A stretch of 64,000 nt of DNA from Polymorphobacter multimanifer (GTDB taxonomy: Bacteria > Pseudomonadota > Alphaproteobacteria > Sphingomonadales > Sphingomonadaceae). Location: assembly GCF_014205635.1 (NCBI RefSeq), contig NZ_JACIIV010000001.1, forward strand, positions 62,001 to 126,000, given 5' to 3'. The translations under genes and the position numbers were made by a program. Positions 53,981 through 64,000 of this stretch are shown piece by piece (position 1 is the first letter of the stretch; each line of letters starts with the position of its first letter). Below the pieces are notes generated by a model that did no database searches, was not told the DNA's origin, and saw only the letters and a program-made list of their open reading frames with translations.

Positions 53981-56668
53981 ATGGAATCAGAGGTTTTGCC
54001 ACCCGGCGAGGGCCCGGATATTCAGCCGATCTCGATCGTGACTGAAATGCGCACCTCGTTCCTCGACTATGCGATGTCGGTGATCGTGGCGCGCGCACTT
54101 CCGGATGTGCGCGACGGACTGAAGCCGGTGCATCGGCGCATTCTGTGGGGCAGCTTCGAGAACGGCTTCGTGCAGGGCAAGCCGTATCGCAAGTCGGCGC
54201 GCATCGTCGGCGACGTGATGGGCAAATATCACCCGCACGGCGACAGCGCGATCTACGATGCCCTGGCGCGGATGACGCAGGACTGGTCGATGCGGCTGCC
54301 GCTCATCGACGGCCAGGGCAATTTCGGCTCGATGGACCCCGATGCGCCCGCGGCGATGCGCTACACCGAGGCGCGGCTGGCGAAGCCGGCGGAAGCGCTG
54401 CTGGCGGATATCGACAAGGACACGGTCGACTTCATCCCCAATTACGATGGCTCGGAGCGCGAACCGGCGGTGCTGCCGGCGCGGTTTCCGAACCTGCTCG
54501 TCAATGGTGCCGGCGGCATCGCGGTGGGCATGGCGACCAACATTCCGCCGCACAACCTCAACGAGGTTGTCGATGCCGTGGTGGCGTATCTCGACAATCC
54601 GGCGATCGATGTCGATGGGCTGATGGCGCATCTGCCGGCGCCCGATTTCCCGACCGGTGGGCTCATCCTCGGCACGCATGGCGTGCGGCAGGCGTATCTG
54701 ACCGGGCGCGGCGGGCTGATGATGCGTTCGCGGCATGTGATCGAGAGCGGGCGCGGCGACAAGCAGACGCTGGTGCTGACCGAAATCCCGTTCCAGCAGG
54801 GCAAGAATGCGCTGGTCGAGAAGATCGCCGAGGCGGTGAAGGACAAGCGGATCGAGGGCATTTCCGATCTGCGCGACGAGAGCAACCGCGAGGGCGTGCG
54901 CATCGTCATGGAATTGAAGCGCGATGCCAACCCCGAGGTGGTCTTGAACCAGCTCTGGCGGCACACGCCGGCGCAGCAGAGCTTCAGCCTCAACATGCTC
55001 GCCATCCGCGGCGGGCGGCCTGAGCTGATGGGGCTGGTCGAGATCATCAAGGCGTTCGTGAGCTTCCGCGAGGAGGTGATCACGCGGCGCTCGAAGCACG
55101 AGCTCGCCAAGGCGCGCGAGCGGGCGCATCTTTTGATCGGGCTGGTGATTGCGGTGAGCAACCTCGATGAGGTGGTGGCGATCATCCGTGGGTCGGCCAC
55201 GCCGGCGGCGGCGCGCGAGGCGCTGCTGGCGCGCGACTGGGATGCAACCGAGATCCGCAGCTATCTGGAGCTGGTGGAGGCCGATGCGCGTGCGGGCGAT
55301 GCCGAGACGATCCATCTTTCCGAAGCGCAGGTTCGCGCCATCCTCGAGCTGCGGCTGGCAAAGCTGACGGCACTTGGTCGTGAGGAGATCGGTGGCGAAT
55401 TGAAAGAGCTGGCGGCGGTCATTGCCGCTTTGCTCGAGATCCTCGGCGATCGGCTGAAGCTCTATGCGGTGATGCGCGAAGAGCTGCGGCAGGTAACCGA
55501 CCAGTTCCAGATGAAGCGTCGCTCCGAGATCACCGCCAGCGGCGATGATATCGACGACGAGGACCTGATCGACCGTGAGGACATGGTGGTGACGGTGACG
55601 ATGGATGGCTGGATCAAGCGCGTGCCGCTTTCCGACTATCGCGCCCAGAAGCGCGGCGGCAAGGGCCGCTCGGGCATGGCCACCAAGGCCGAGGATGCGA
55701 TCACGACGCTGTTCGTCACCTCGACCCACAATCCGGTGCTGTTCTTCTCGTCGGCGGGCAAGGTCTATCGGCAGAAGGTGTGGAAACTGCCGCAGGGCAG
55801 CCCGCAGGCGCGCGGCCGGCCGCTGGCCAATCTGCTGCCGCTCGCACCTGACGAGAAGATCACCAGCGTGCTGTCCCTGCCCGAGGATGAGGCGGAGTGG
55901 GGCCGGCTCCATGTGATGTTCGCGACCTGCCTCGGCAGCGTGCGGCGCAACGCGATGGATGCCTTCACCAATGTGCCCACCGCCGGCAAGCTGGCGATCC
56001 GCTTCGAGGATGGCGATGAAGACCGGCTCGTCGGCGTGGCGCTTTGCGACGAGGCCGAGGATGTTCTGCTGACCGCCAGGAGCGGCAAGGCGATCCGGTT
56101 CGCGGTGTCGGATGTGCGCGAGTTCGTGTCGCGCACCTCGACCGGCGTGCGCGGCATGACACTGGCGGCTGATGACGCGGTGATCTCGATGTCGATCCTG
56201 AAGGCCTTCGATGCGAGCCCGCAGGAGCGCGAGGATTATCTGAAGGCCGCCGCCTGGAAGCCCGAGCCCGGCGAGCGTGTGCTTTCGGAGACGCGGATGA
56301 AAGCCTTTGCCGAGGCTGAGGAGTTCATCCTCACGGTCACCGCCAATGGCTATGGCAAGCGGTCATCGGCGTTCGAGTATCGCCAGTCGGGGCGCGGCGG
56401 GCAGGGGATCCGGACGATCGGCGAGCATGCGCGCAACGGGGCGATCGTGGCGAGCTTCACCGCGAGCGACGACGACCAGCTGATGCTGGTGACCGACCAG
56501 GCGAAGCTGATCCGCGTGCGGGTGGGCGAGGTCGGCATCCGGGGCCGGTCGACGCTCGGCGTGACCCTGTTCGATGTTGCCGACAACGAGCATGTGGTGT
56601 CGGTGGCGCTGATCCCGGCTGATGACGCGCCGGAAGAAGACGCTTCGGTGGACGCCAGCGACAGCTGA
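53981..56668 (+). CDS. gyrA: DNA gyrase subunit A
   Basis: 895 residues. The N-terminal breakage-reunion domain has the quinolone-determining segment HPHGDSAIYD with S89 and D93, the wild-type residues, and the catalytic Y128 in AAMRYTE. The C-terminal beta-pinwheel has the GyrA box Q556-G562 (QKRGGKG), which identifies gyrase rather than topoisomerase IV. It introduces negative supercoils together with GyrB, not encoded here. An acidic C-terminal tail follows the last blade. No strong ribosome-binding site precedes the ATG. Confidence 0.96.
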   Translation: MESEVLPPGEGPDIQPISIVTEMRTSFLDYAMSVIVARALPDVRDGLKPVHRRILWGSFENGFVQGKPYRKSARIVGDVMGKYHPHGDSAIYDALARMTQDWSMRLPLIDGQGNFGSMDPDAPAAMRYTEARLAKPAEALLADIDKDTVDFIPNYDGSEREPAVLPARFPNLLVNGAGGIAVGMATNIPPHNLNEVVDAVVAYLDNPAIDVDGLMAHLPAPDFPTGGLILGTHGVRQAYLTGRGGLMMRSRHVIESGRGDKQTLVLTEIPFQQGKNALVEKIAEAVKDKRIEGISDLRDESNREGVRIVMELKRDANPEVVLNQLWRHTPAQQSFSLNMLAIRGGRPELMGLVEIIKAFVSFREEVITRRSKHELAKARERAHLLIGLVIAVSNLDEVVAIIRGSATPAAAREALLARDWDATEIRSYLELVEADARAGDAETIHLSEAQVRAILELRLAKLTALGREEIGGELKELAAVIAALLEILGDRLKLYAVMREELRQVTDQFQMKRRSEITASGDDIDDEDLIDREDMVVTVTMDGWIKRVPLSDYRAQKRGGKGRSGMATKAEDAITTLFVTSTHNPVLFFSSAGKVYRQKVWKLPQGSPQARGRPLANLLPLAPDEKITSVLSLPEDEAEWGRLHVMFATCLGSVRRNAMDAFTNVPTAGKLAIRFEDGDEDRLVGVALCDEAEDVLLTARSGKAIRFAVSDVREFVSRTSTGVRGMTLAADDAVISMSILKAFDASPQEREDYLKAAAWKPEPGERVLSETRMKAFAEAEEFILTVTANGYGKRSSAFEYRQSGRGGQGIRTIGEHARNGAIVASFTASDDDQLMLVTDQAKLIRVRVGEVGIRGRSTLGVTLFDVADNEHVVSVALIPADDAPEEDASVDASDS

Positions 56669-56759
56669 CGCAACATTGGACTTCGCAAAGCATCGTGGCC
56701 GGTGTAATGTCCTACTGCGCTGTGTGGATTATGCGCTGTTCGATCGGGGAGATTATGAA

Positions 56760-57080
56760 ATGCGCATTGGTGTGACGATTGCGGCTGCTGCCAGCCTGGC
56801 CCTGCTCACTGCTTGTGGTGAAAAGGCTGCGGAAGCACCGACGACCGAAGCCGAAGCTTCGATGGATGCCGCTGGCGATTCGATGGAAGCGGCTGGCGAC
56901 TCGATGGTCGATGCCGGTGAGGCCACCGCCGATTCGGCTGGTGACTCGATGGCTGCTGGTGCAGCCGATGCCGAAGCAGCAGCGGCTGAAGCCAAGGTGG
57001 ATGCCGCCAACGCTGTCGAAGGTGCTGCTGCCAATGTCGAGGATGCTGCTGCCGACGTGGAAGCTGCTGCCAAGAAGTAA
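56760..57080 (+). CDS. Alanine-rich lipoprotein with short repeats
   Basis: 106 residues. A signal peptide with a lipobox (LLTACGEK, Cys19) precedes a chain made almost wholly of Ala, Asp, Glu and Met, with a repeated heptad-like unit (DAAGDSMEAAGDSM, DSAGDSM) then AEAKVDAANAVEGAAANVEDAAADVEAAAKK. It should form an extended amphipathic helix. I know no function. GGGGAG precedes the ATG. The first half of the leader and the lipobox EKAAE resemble those of the fasciclin lipoprotein. A strong terminator follows. Confidence 0.8.
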   Translation: MRIGVTIAAAASLALLTACGEKAAEAPTTEAEASMDAAGDSMEAAGDSMVDAGEATADSAGDSMAAGAADAEAAAAEAKVDAANAVEGAAANVEDAAADVEAAAKK

Positions 57081-57124
57081 GGGCATTGCACGGCAGCCGC
57101 AGGGTTGCTGTCGCAGAGTTCGAG

Positions 57125-57160
57125 CCGGCCGGAGCCTTGTCGTTCCGGCCGGTTTTTTTT
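57125..57160. terminator. Strong intrinsic terminator
   Basis: CCGGCCGGA (57125-57133) pairs perfectly with TCCGGCCGG (57144-57152) around a 10-base loop, followed by eight T. It ends the lipoprotein transcript and stands 4 bases from the convergent yaaA stop. Confidence 0.92.
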
Positions 57161-57164
57161 GGTC

Positions 57165-57971
57165 TCAGCCCTTTGACGAAGGCGTGTCCGCTGCTGTGTT
57201 CGGTACTGGGCGCACGAATGTCCAGTGCGAAGGGGTCGAGTGCTCGGCCGCGAAACGATGCCCGAGGATGGCCTGATCCTTGAGTGCAGCGGGCGAGGTT
57301 GCCGCTGCATCGATGAGCGCCCGCGCCGCCGCACCTCGCGCGCGTTTGGCGATGAAGCTGTTGAAGCGCAGCTTGCCGGCCTTTTCGTCGCGGAAATCGA
57401 TGGTGAGCACCGGTGGCTTGAGGACGCGCTGATCGACGGCTTTCCAGTATTCGCCACTGGCGAGGTTGATGATGCAGGGCTCCGACTGGCTGGCGGCATC
57501 GTCGTTCAACGCCTTGGCGAGGCTCGATTTCCAGGTGTCGTAGAGGCTGGCGGCTTTGCCGAGGCCAAAGCTTGTGCCCATCTCGAGCCTGTAAGGCTGG
57601 ATGAGATCGAGAGGTCGCAGCACGCCATAAAGACCGGACAGGATACGCAGATGGTCCTGCGCCCATGCGATGCCGCGTTCATCGAGGCTGGCGGCATCGA
57701 GCCCGGTGTAGACGTCGCCGGCGAAGGTGAAGAGCGCGGGACGGGCGTTGTCGGGGGTGAACGGGGTGCTGAAGGCCCGGAAGCGCTCGGCGTTGAGCTC
57801 GGCAAGCGGCTTGGAAATGTGCATCATCTTCTGGAGGCGCGCGGGCTTGAGCTTTGCGGCCGCGCGCGCAAGCTTTTCGGCCTTGGGCAGGAATTGCGGT
57901 AGCGTCGGGTCAAGAGCCGGCAGCGGCGACACGAGACCGAGCGTTTTGGCAGGGGACAGGAGAATGAGCAT
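57165..57971 (-). CDS. yaaA: YaaA-family peroxide stress protein
   Basis: 268 residues: MLILLSPAKTL at the start, KLMKISKPLAELNAERF-like KMMHISKPLAELNAERFRAF, LFTFAGDVYTGLDA, LRILSGLYGVLRPLDLIQPYRLEMGT and NLASGEYWKAV. YaaA limits free intracellular iron during hydrogen peroxide stress in E. coli and binds DNA. Nothing nearby suggests oxidative-stress control. The start is chosen by family match over an upstream frame extension. Confidence 0.94.
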   Translation of the reverse strand: MLILLSPAKTLGLVSPLPALDPTLPQFLPKAEKLARAAAKLKPARLQKMMHISKPLAELNAERFRAFSTPFTPDNARPALFTFAGDVYTGLDAASLDERGIAWAQDHLRILSGLYGVLRPLDLIQPYRLEMGTSFGLGKAASLYDTWKSSLAKALNDDAASQSEPCIINLASGEYWKAVDQRVLKPPVLTIDFRDEKAGKLRFNSFIAKRARGAAARALIDAAATSPAALKDQAILGHRFAAEHSTPSHWTFVRPVPNTAADTPSSKG

Positions 57972-58136
57972 TGCTGGACTTCCGAAAGGCACGACGAGCG
58001 GTGTTACTCGCGATATCGACCGGTTCAAATACTGTTCACAGCATGCTCGATAACCAGATATTGGACAGGCTGGATGATGGCGGTATGACGCATCCGGTGG
58101 ACTGCCCCGAACGGGGGTGATTTTGGGAGGATGCTT

Positions 58137-59399
58137 ATGTCGTTTCGTCTGAACACAGGGGGCCTGGTTTCAAGGGCCGTGATGGCCATCGCTCTGGCCG
58201 GCACCTTTGCGGCGGTGCCTGCCGAAGCGCAGCGCACCCAGCGCCCGAAGAAGGAAGAGGCGCCCAAGGGTCCGACGGTGAAGCTCTCCAAGCCGGTGCA
58301 GGCGATTGCGGTCGAAGTGCAGAAGCTGCAGCAGGCGAACGATCACCAGGGCGCGCTTGCCAAGCTGGCCGAAGCTGATCCGCTGCCCAAGCAGGATGAC
58401 GATGCCAGCGTGATCGGCAAGCTGCGGCTGCAATCGGCAGTGGCGCTGCAGGACAACAAGATGATCGAGGATGTGCTGACCCAGCTCACCGACACCGGCA
58501 CGCTGCCGCAGGACGAGCAGATCCGCTATCTCGGCATCATCGCCGGGCTGGCGCTGCAGCGGCAGGATTATGTCAAGGCTGCCGGCTATTATGACAAGCA
58601 CAACGCGCTCAATCCGAACGACGCCTCGATGCTCGTCAATTCCGCCGAGACATACAATCGTGTTGGCGACCGCGCGAAGGCGATTGCCGCGCTCAAGAAC
58701 GCCATCAGCATCAAAAAGGCTGCCGGGGAGCCGGTGGAGGAAAGCTGGTACCGCCGCCGGGTGCAGATCGCCGTCGACAGCAAGAACGAGGGCGAGCAGC
58801 TCGGCGCGTTCCTGGATTGGGTGAAGGCCTTCCCGAGCCCGACCAACTGGCGCGATGCAGTGCTGCTGACGCGGGACAATTTCGGCAAGATCGATGACCA
58901 GACATTGCTCGATTTCGGCCGCTTCCAGGCGGCCAGCAAGTCGCTGGTGGGTGAGCGCGATTTTGTGGAATATGCCGATACCGCGCTCGGCCGCGGCTTC
59001 CCCGGGGAGGCCAAGGCAGCGGTGGACATGGGCATTGCCGCCAAGATGCTCGATCCGGGCAAGCCGTTGATCAAGGAGATCAAGGGCAATGCCGACTCCA
59101 AGGCCGCAGCTGACCGGGCATCGCTGCCGGGCCTCGAGCGCGAGAGCAAGGGCAACCCCAAGCTCGCGCTCGCCACCGCCGATGCCTATTACGGCTACGG
59201 CGAGTTCGCCAAAGCTGCCGAGCTCTACAAGATGGCCGCCGGCGCAAGCGGTGTGGACGTGCCGACAGTGAACCTGCGCCTCGGTGCAGCCCAGGCGATG
59301 GCGGGCGACAAGGCCGCAGCCGCCGAGACGCTGAAGGGCGTGACGGGCGGCGCGCGTGGTGCGCTGGCGCAATATTGGCTGGCGTTCATCGAAGCCTGA
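58137..59399 (+). CDS. Secreted tetratricopeptide-like protein
   Basis: 420 residues. A signal peptide (about 1-33, ending PAEAQ) is followed by helical pairs of TPR type across the chain: AIAVEVQKLQQANDHQGALAKLAEADP, IAGLALQRQDYVKAAGYYDKHNALNPNDASMLVNSAETYNRVGDRAKAIAALKNAISI, and LALATADAYYGYGEFAKAAELYKMAAG. It probably acts as a periplasmic scaffold, with unknown partners. GGGAGG lies directly before a first ATG at 58131; the second at 58137 has better spacing. A terminator follows. Confidence 0.85.
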   Translation: MSFRLNTGGLVSRAVMAIALAGTFAAVPAEAQRTQRPKKEEAPKGPTVKLSKPVQAIAVEVQKLQQANDHQGALAKLAEADPLPKQDDDASVIGKLRLQSAVALQDNKMIEDVLTQLTDTGTLPQDEQIRYLGIIAGLALQRQDYVKAAGYYDKHNALNPNDASMLVNSAETYNRVGDRAKAIAALKNAISIKKAAGEPVEESWYRRRVQIAVDSKNEGEQLGAFLDWVKAFPSPTNWRDAVLLTRDNFGKIDDQTLLDFGRFQAASKSLVGERDFVEYADTALGRGFPGEAKAAVDMGIAAKMLDPGKPLIKEIKGNADSKAAADRASLPGLERESKGNPKLALATADAYYGYGEFAKAAELYKMAAGASGVDVPTVNLRLGAAQAMAGDKAAAAETLKGVTGGARGALAQYWLAFIEA

Positions 59400-59420
59400 G
59401 CGGCTCGGCACTGAAGATCG

Positions 59421-59453
59421 GGCGCGGGGAGAAATCCTCGCGCCTTTTCTTTT
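59421..59453 (+). terminator. Intrinsic terminator before guaB
   Basis: GGCGCGGGGA pairs with TCCTCGCGCC (one G-U pair) around GAAA, followed by TTTTCTTTT. It closes the TPR gene and isolates guaB. Confidence 0.9.
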
Positions 59454-59498
59454 GGGCGCGGTCCGCCTAAGAGACGGCGACCGCAACCCCCTGCCTGA

Positions 59499-62149
<2,651 letters not shown>

Positions 62150-62179
62150 TCTCCGTGGCGGGGATTGGGAGACGCCTGA

Positions 62180-62671
62180 ATGTTCAAACCAGTTTTGCTT
62201 CTGACGGTCGCGTTGATGACCGCAACCGCAGCACCTGCCGCCCTTCGTGACGATATTCTCAAACCGCAGTCGGTGCGTATGGCCGAAATCGGCCGTGCGG
62301 CGCTTGCCAAGGGCGAAGCGCAGGCGGCGATCGATGCCTTCGAGGCGGCGATCGCGTCCGATCCCAAGAATGTCGGCGCCTATAACGGGATTGCCATGGG
62401 CTATGAACGGCTCGGCCTGCCCGGCAAGGCTGTGAAATTCTACCGCGAGGCGCTGGCGCTCAACCCTTCCGATCTGTCGGCGCTCGAAGGCCAGGGCAAG
62501 GCGCTGATCGCGCGCGGCGCCACGGCGAGGGCGCAGATCAATCTCGCGCGCATCAAGGCACTGTGCAAGACCGAATGCGAGCCGGCCAGCCGGCTGCAGG
62601 CGGCGCTGAGCAACGCGACCACAGTCGCTGCGGCCGCACCGGCTCCGGACAAGCCGCAAGCCAACAACTGA
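62180..62671 (+). CDS. Small secreted TPR protein
   Basis: 163 residues. A signal peptide (about 1-20, ATAAPAA) precedes two TPR units, ALAKGEAQAAIDAFEAAIASDPKNVGAYNGIAMGYERLGLPGKAVKFYREALALNPSDLSALEGQGKALIARG, and a Cys pair in ALCKTECEPA that could form a disulfide or bind metal. The end is Ala/Pro-rich. Function unknown; it follows the methyltransferase by 30 bases. Confidence 0.85.
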   Translation: MFKPVLLLTVALMTATAAPAALRDDILKPQSVRMAEIGRAALAKGEAQAAIDAFEAAIASDPKNVGAYNGIAMGYERLGLPGKAVKFYREALALNPSDLSALEGQGKALIARGATARAQINLARIKALCKTECEPASRLQAALSNATTVAAAAPAPDKPQANN

Positions 62672-62676
62672 GCTTG

Positions 62677-63498
62677 TCAGAGCAGCGCGGCGGCTGCGGC
62701 CCACGCGCTGACGGGGACCGTTTCGGCACGCGCCTCGGGCAATATCCCCTGCGCCTCGAGTGCTTCCAGCGCACCGGGCAGCCCGCGCAGGCTGGCGCGC
62801 AACATCTTGCGGCGTTGCCCGAATCCGGCGGCAGTGAGCGCCGACAGCTTTGCCGGTGTGGCGCTCGACATTGCGCTGGTCGGCACGAGATGGACGACTG
62901 CGGATTCGACTTTGGGAGCGGGAATGAAGGCGCGCGGTGGCACGGTGAAGGCGATCCTTGCCGTGGTGCGCCACTGGGCGAGCACCGACAGCCGGCCATA
63001 GGCGCTGCTGCCGGGGGCAGCGACGAGGCGCTGCGCCACTTCCTTCTGGAACATCAGGGTGAGGCTTGCCCACCAGGGCGGCCAGGCTTCGCTGCTGAGC
63101 CAGCCGGTGAGAAGGGCGGTGCCGATGTTGTAGGGCAGGTTGGCGACGATGTGCGCGCCCTCACCGGCGAGCGAGGCGGCATCGACGGTCATGGCATCGG
63201 CATCGACCACGCGCAGCCGGCCGCCGGCGGCTTCGGCGAGTTCGGCAAGTGCGGGAATGGCGCGATCGTCCCGCTCGACGGCCACGACATTGGCGCCGGC
63301 GCGGAGCAGCGCGCGAGTGAGGCCGCCGGGGCCGGGGCCGACCTCATAAACAGTGCGGCCTTCGAGCGGGCCGGGAACGCGGGCAATCCGATCGAGCAGA
63401 TTGCCGTCGAACAGGAAGTTCTGGCCGAGCGATTTCTTCGCATTGAGGCCGTGCCGCGCGATAACCTCGCGCAGCGGCGGCAGCGTGTCGAGGCTCAA
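62677..63498 (-). CDS. rsmA: 16S rRNA dimethyladenosine transferase
   Basis: Dimethylates two adjacent adenosines near the 3' end of 16S rRNA (KsgA). It has 273 residues: LGQNFLFDGNLLDRIAR, YEVGPGPGGLTRALL (SAM motif I), the catalytic NLPYNIGTALL and the FGQRRKMLRASLRG region at the end. The start is best read as TTG at 63498, which overlaps the pdxA stop (TTGA); no ATG or GTG fits. pdxA-rsmA is a common gene order. Confidence 0.93.
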   Translation of the reverse strand: MSLDTLPPLREVIARHGLNAKKSLGQNFLFDGNLLDRIARVPGPLEGRTVYEVGPGPGGLTRALLRAGANVVAVERDDRAIPALAELAEAAGGRLRVVDADAMTVDAASLAGEGAHIVANLPYNIGTALLTGWLSSEAWPPWWASLTLMFQKEVAQRLVAAPGSSAYGRLSVLAQWRTTARIAFTVPPRAFIPAPKVESAVVHLVPTSAMSSATPAKLSALTAAGFGQRRKMLRASLRGLPGALEALEAQGILPEARAETVPVSAWAAAAALL

Positions 63499-64000
63499 GC
63501 CGCGGCTGCCGCAGCGTTGGCGGCGAGCAGCCGGCGCGCGGCGCATTCGCCAGCGAGACGGATGGCGGCAATCATGGCGCCCGGGGTGGCCTGGCCAGTG
63601 CCGGCAATGGAGAATGCAGTGCCGTGATCGGGCGAGGTGCGGACGATCGGCAGGCCGAGCGTCGTGTTGACCCCATCGTCGAAGTGCAGCGTCTTGATCG
63701 GGATGAGCGCCTGGTCGTGATACATGCAAAGGGCTGCATCATAATGCTGGCGCGCGGCGGCGTGGAACATGGTGTCCGCCGCCAGCGGCCCGACGATGTT
63801 CATGCCCCCGGCCTGCAGCTCGGCGACGGCAGGAATGATGATCTCGGCTTCCTCGCGGCCGATGGTGGCGTTCTCCCCGGCATGGGGGTTGAGGCCGGCA
63901 ACGACGAGGCGCGGATGCTCGATGCCGAAATCGCGCTGGAGTGCGCGGCACAGCACGCGCGCACGGGTGATGATCAGCTCCTTGCAGATGAGGCGTGGCA
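63495..64000 (-). CDS. pdxA: 4-hydroxythreonine-4-phosphate dehydrogenase, 3' part
   Basis: The last 168 codons are present; the gene runs out of the window. PdxA oxidises 4-phosphohydroxy-L-threonine in vitamin B6 synthesis. The residues RLVVAGLNPHAGENATIGREE (metal/substrate contact histidine) and CMYHDQALIPIKTLHFDDGVNTTLGLP, then SPDHGTAFSIAGTG, match the family closely. The end AANAAAAAA is an alanine-rich extension. The stop overlaps the rsmA start. Confidence 0.94.
   Translation of the reverse strand, partial: PRLICKELIITRARVLCRALQRDFGIEHPRLVVAGLNPHAGENATIGREEAEIIIPAVAELQAGGMNIVGPLAADTMFHAAARQHYDAALCMYHDQALIPIKTLHFDDGVNTTLGLPIVRTSPDHGTAFSIAGTGQATPGAMIAAIRLAGECAARRLLAANAAAAAA

Overview
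The window is gene-dense, high-GC chromosomal DNA from an alphaproteobacterium, most likely of the order Sphingomonadales. This rests on the gene content and style: a leucine/isovalerate catabolic set, a PEP-CTERM protein with a sphingomonad-type C-terminus, a DUF4170 protein, a split methionine synthase behind an ArsR-methyltransferase regulator, an HWE histidine kinase, a YadA-like adhesin, and dispersed GC-rich palindromes between genes. No tRNA, rRNA, IS element, prophage or CRISPR array was found. Almost everything is core chromosome. The genus was not determined.

Layout. 0-7.7 kb: leucine degradation (ivd, mccB, liuC, mccA, with a small secreted NTF2-like gene inside the operon) beside an XRE/membrane-protein pair, then an HxlR regulator divergent from a thioesterase. 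7.8-11.2 kb: rpmE, an orphan membrane protein, a fasciclin lipoprotein and a PEP-CTERM protein, set among hairpins, terminators and duplicated intergenic repeats. 11.3-15.7 kb: a minus-strand block with an acyl-CoA synthetase, DUF4170, gamma-carbonic anhydrase-like protein, MlaC and three small envelope proteins. 15.8-22.1 kb: eno, a murein amidase, PBP1a and prfB, the last needing a programmed +1 frameshift. 22.1-28.7 kb: a trimeric autotransporter with a downstream secreted protein, then a CheB-CheR-PAS-HWE kinase gene broken by a frameshift, followed by its response regulator. 28.7-36.4 kb: DUF4105, metC-like, sseA, queF, a DUF885 peptidase-like protein and two uncharacterised secreted proteins. 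36.5-40.8 kb: the operon argD-argF-hslO-queC-queE. 41-44.9 kb: a VOC protein, SelO and groESL with a CIRCE operator. 45-48.2 kb: a DUF2975/XRE/membrane module, a methyltransferase and mlaA. 48.2-53.8 kb: a methionine-cycle operon (SahR-like regulator, metF, split metH). 54-64 kb: gyrA, an alanine-rich lipoprotein, yaaA, a TPR protein, guaB, an RsmB-type methyltransferase, a small TPR protein, rsmA and partial pdxA.

How the genes work together. Isovaleryl-CoA dehydrogenase, methylcrotonyl-CoA carboxylase (MccA/MccB) and methylglutaconyl-CoA hydratase supply consecutive steps of leucine breakdown. QueE, QueC and QueF supply preQ0 and preQ1 synthesis, but from two loci. MetF and the two MetH halves form the methyl-transfer end of the methionine cycle; the ArsR-methyltransferase in front probably senses S-adenosylhomocysteine through a palindrome in its own promoter. 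MlaA and MlaC, encoded 34 kb apart, belong to outer-membrane lipid transport. The parts least explained by known biology are the two XRE/membrane-protein modules with their palindromes, the broken sensor kinase, the duplicated-domain protein at 35.3-36.4 kb, and the repeat families around the PEP-CTERM gene.
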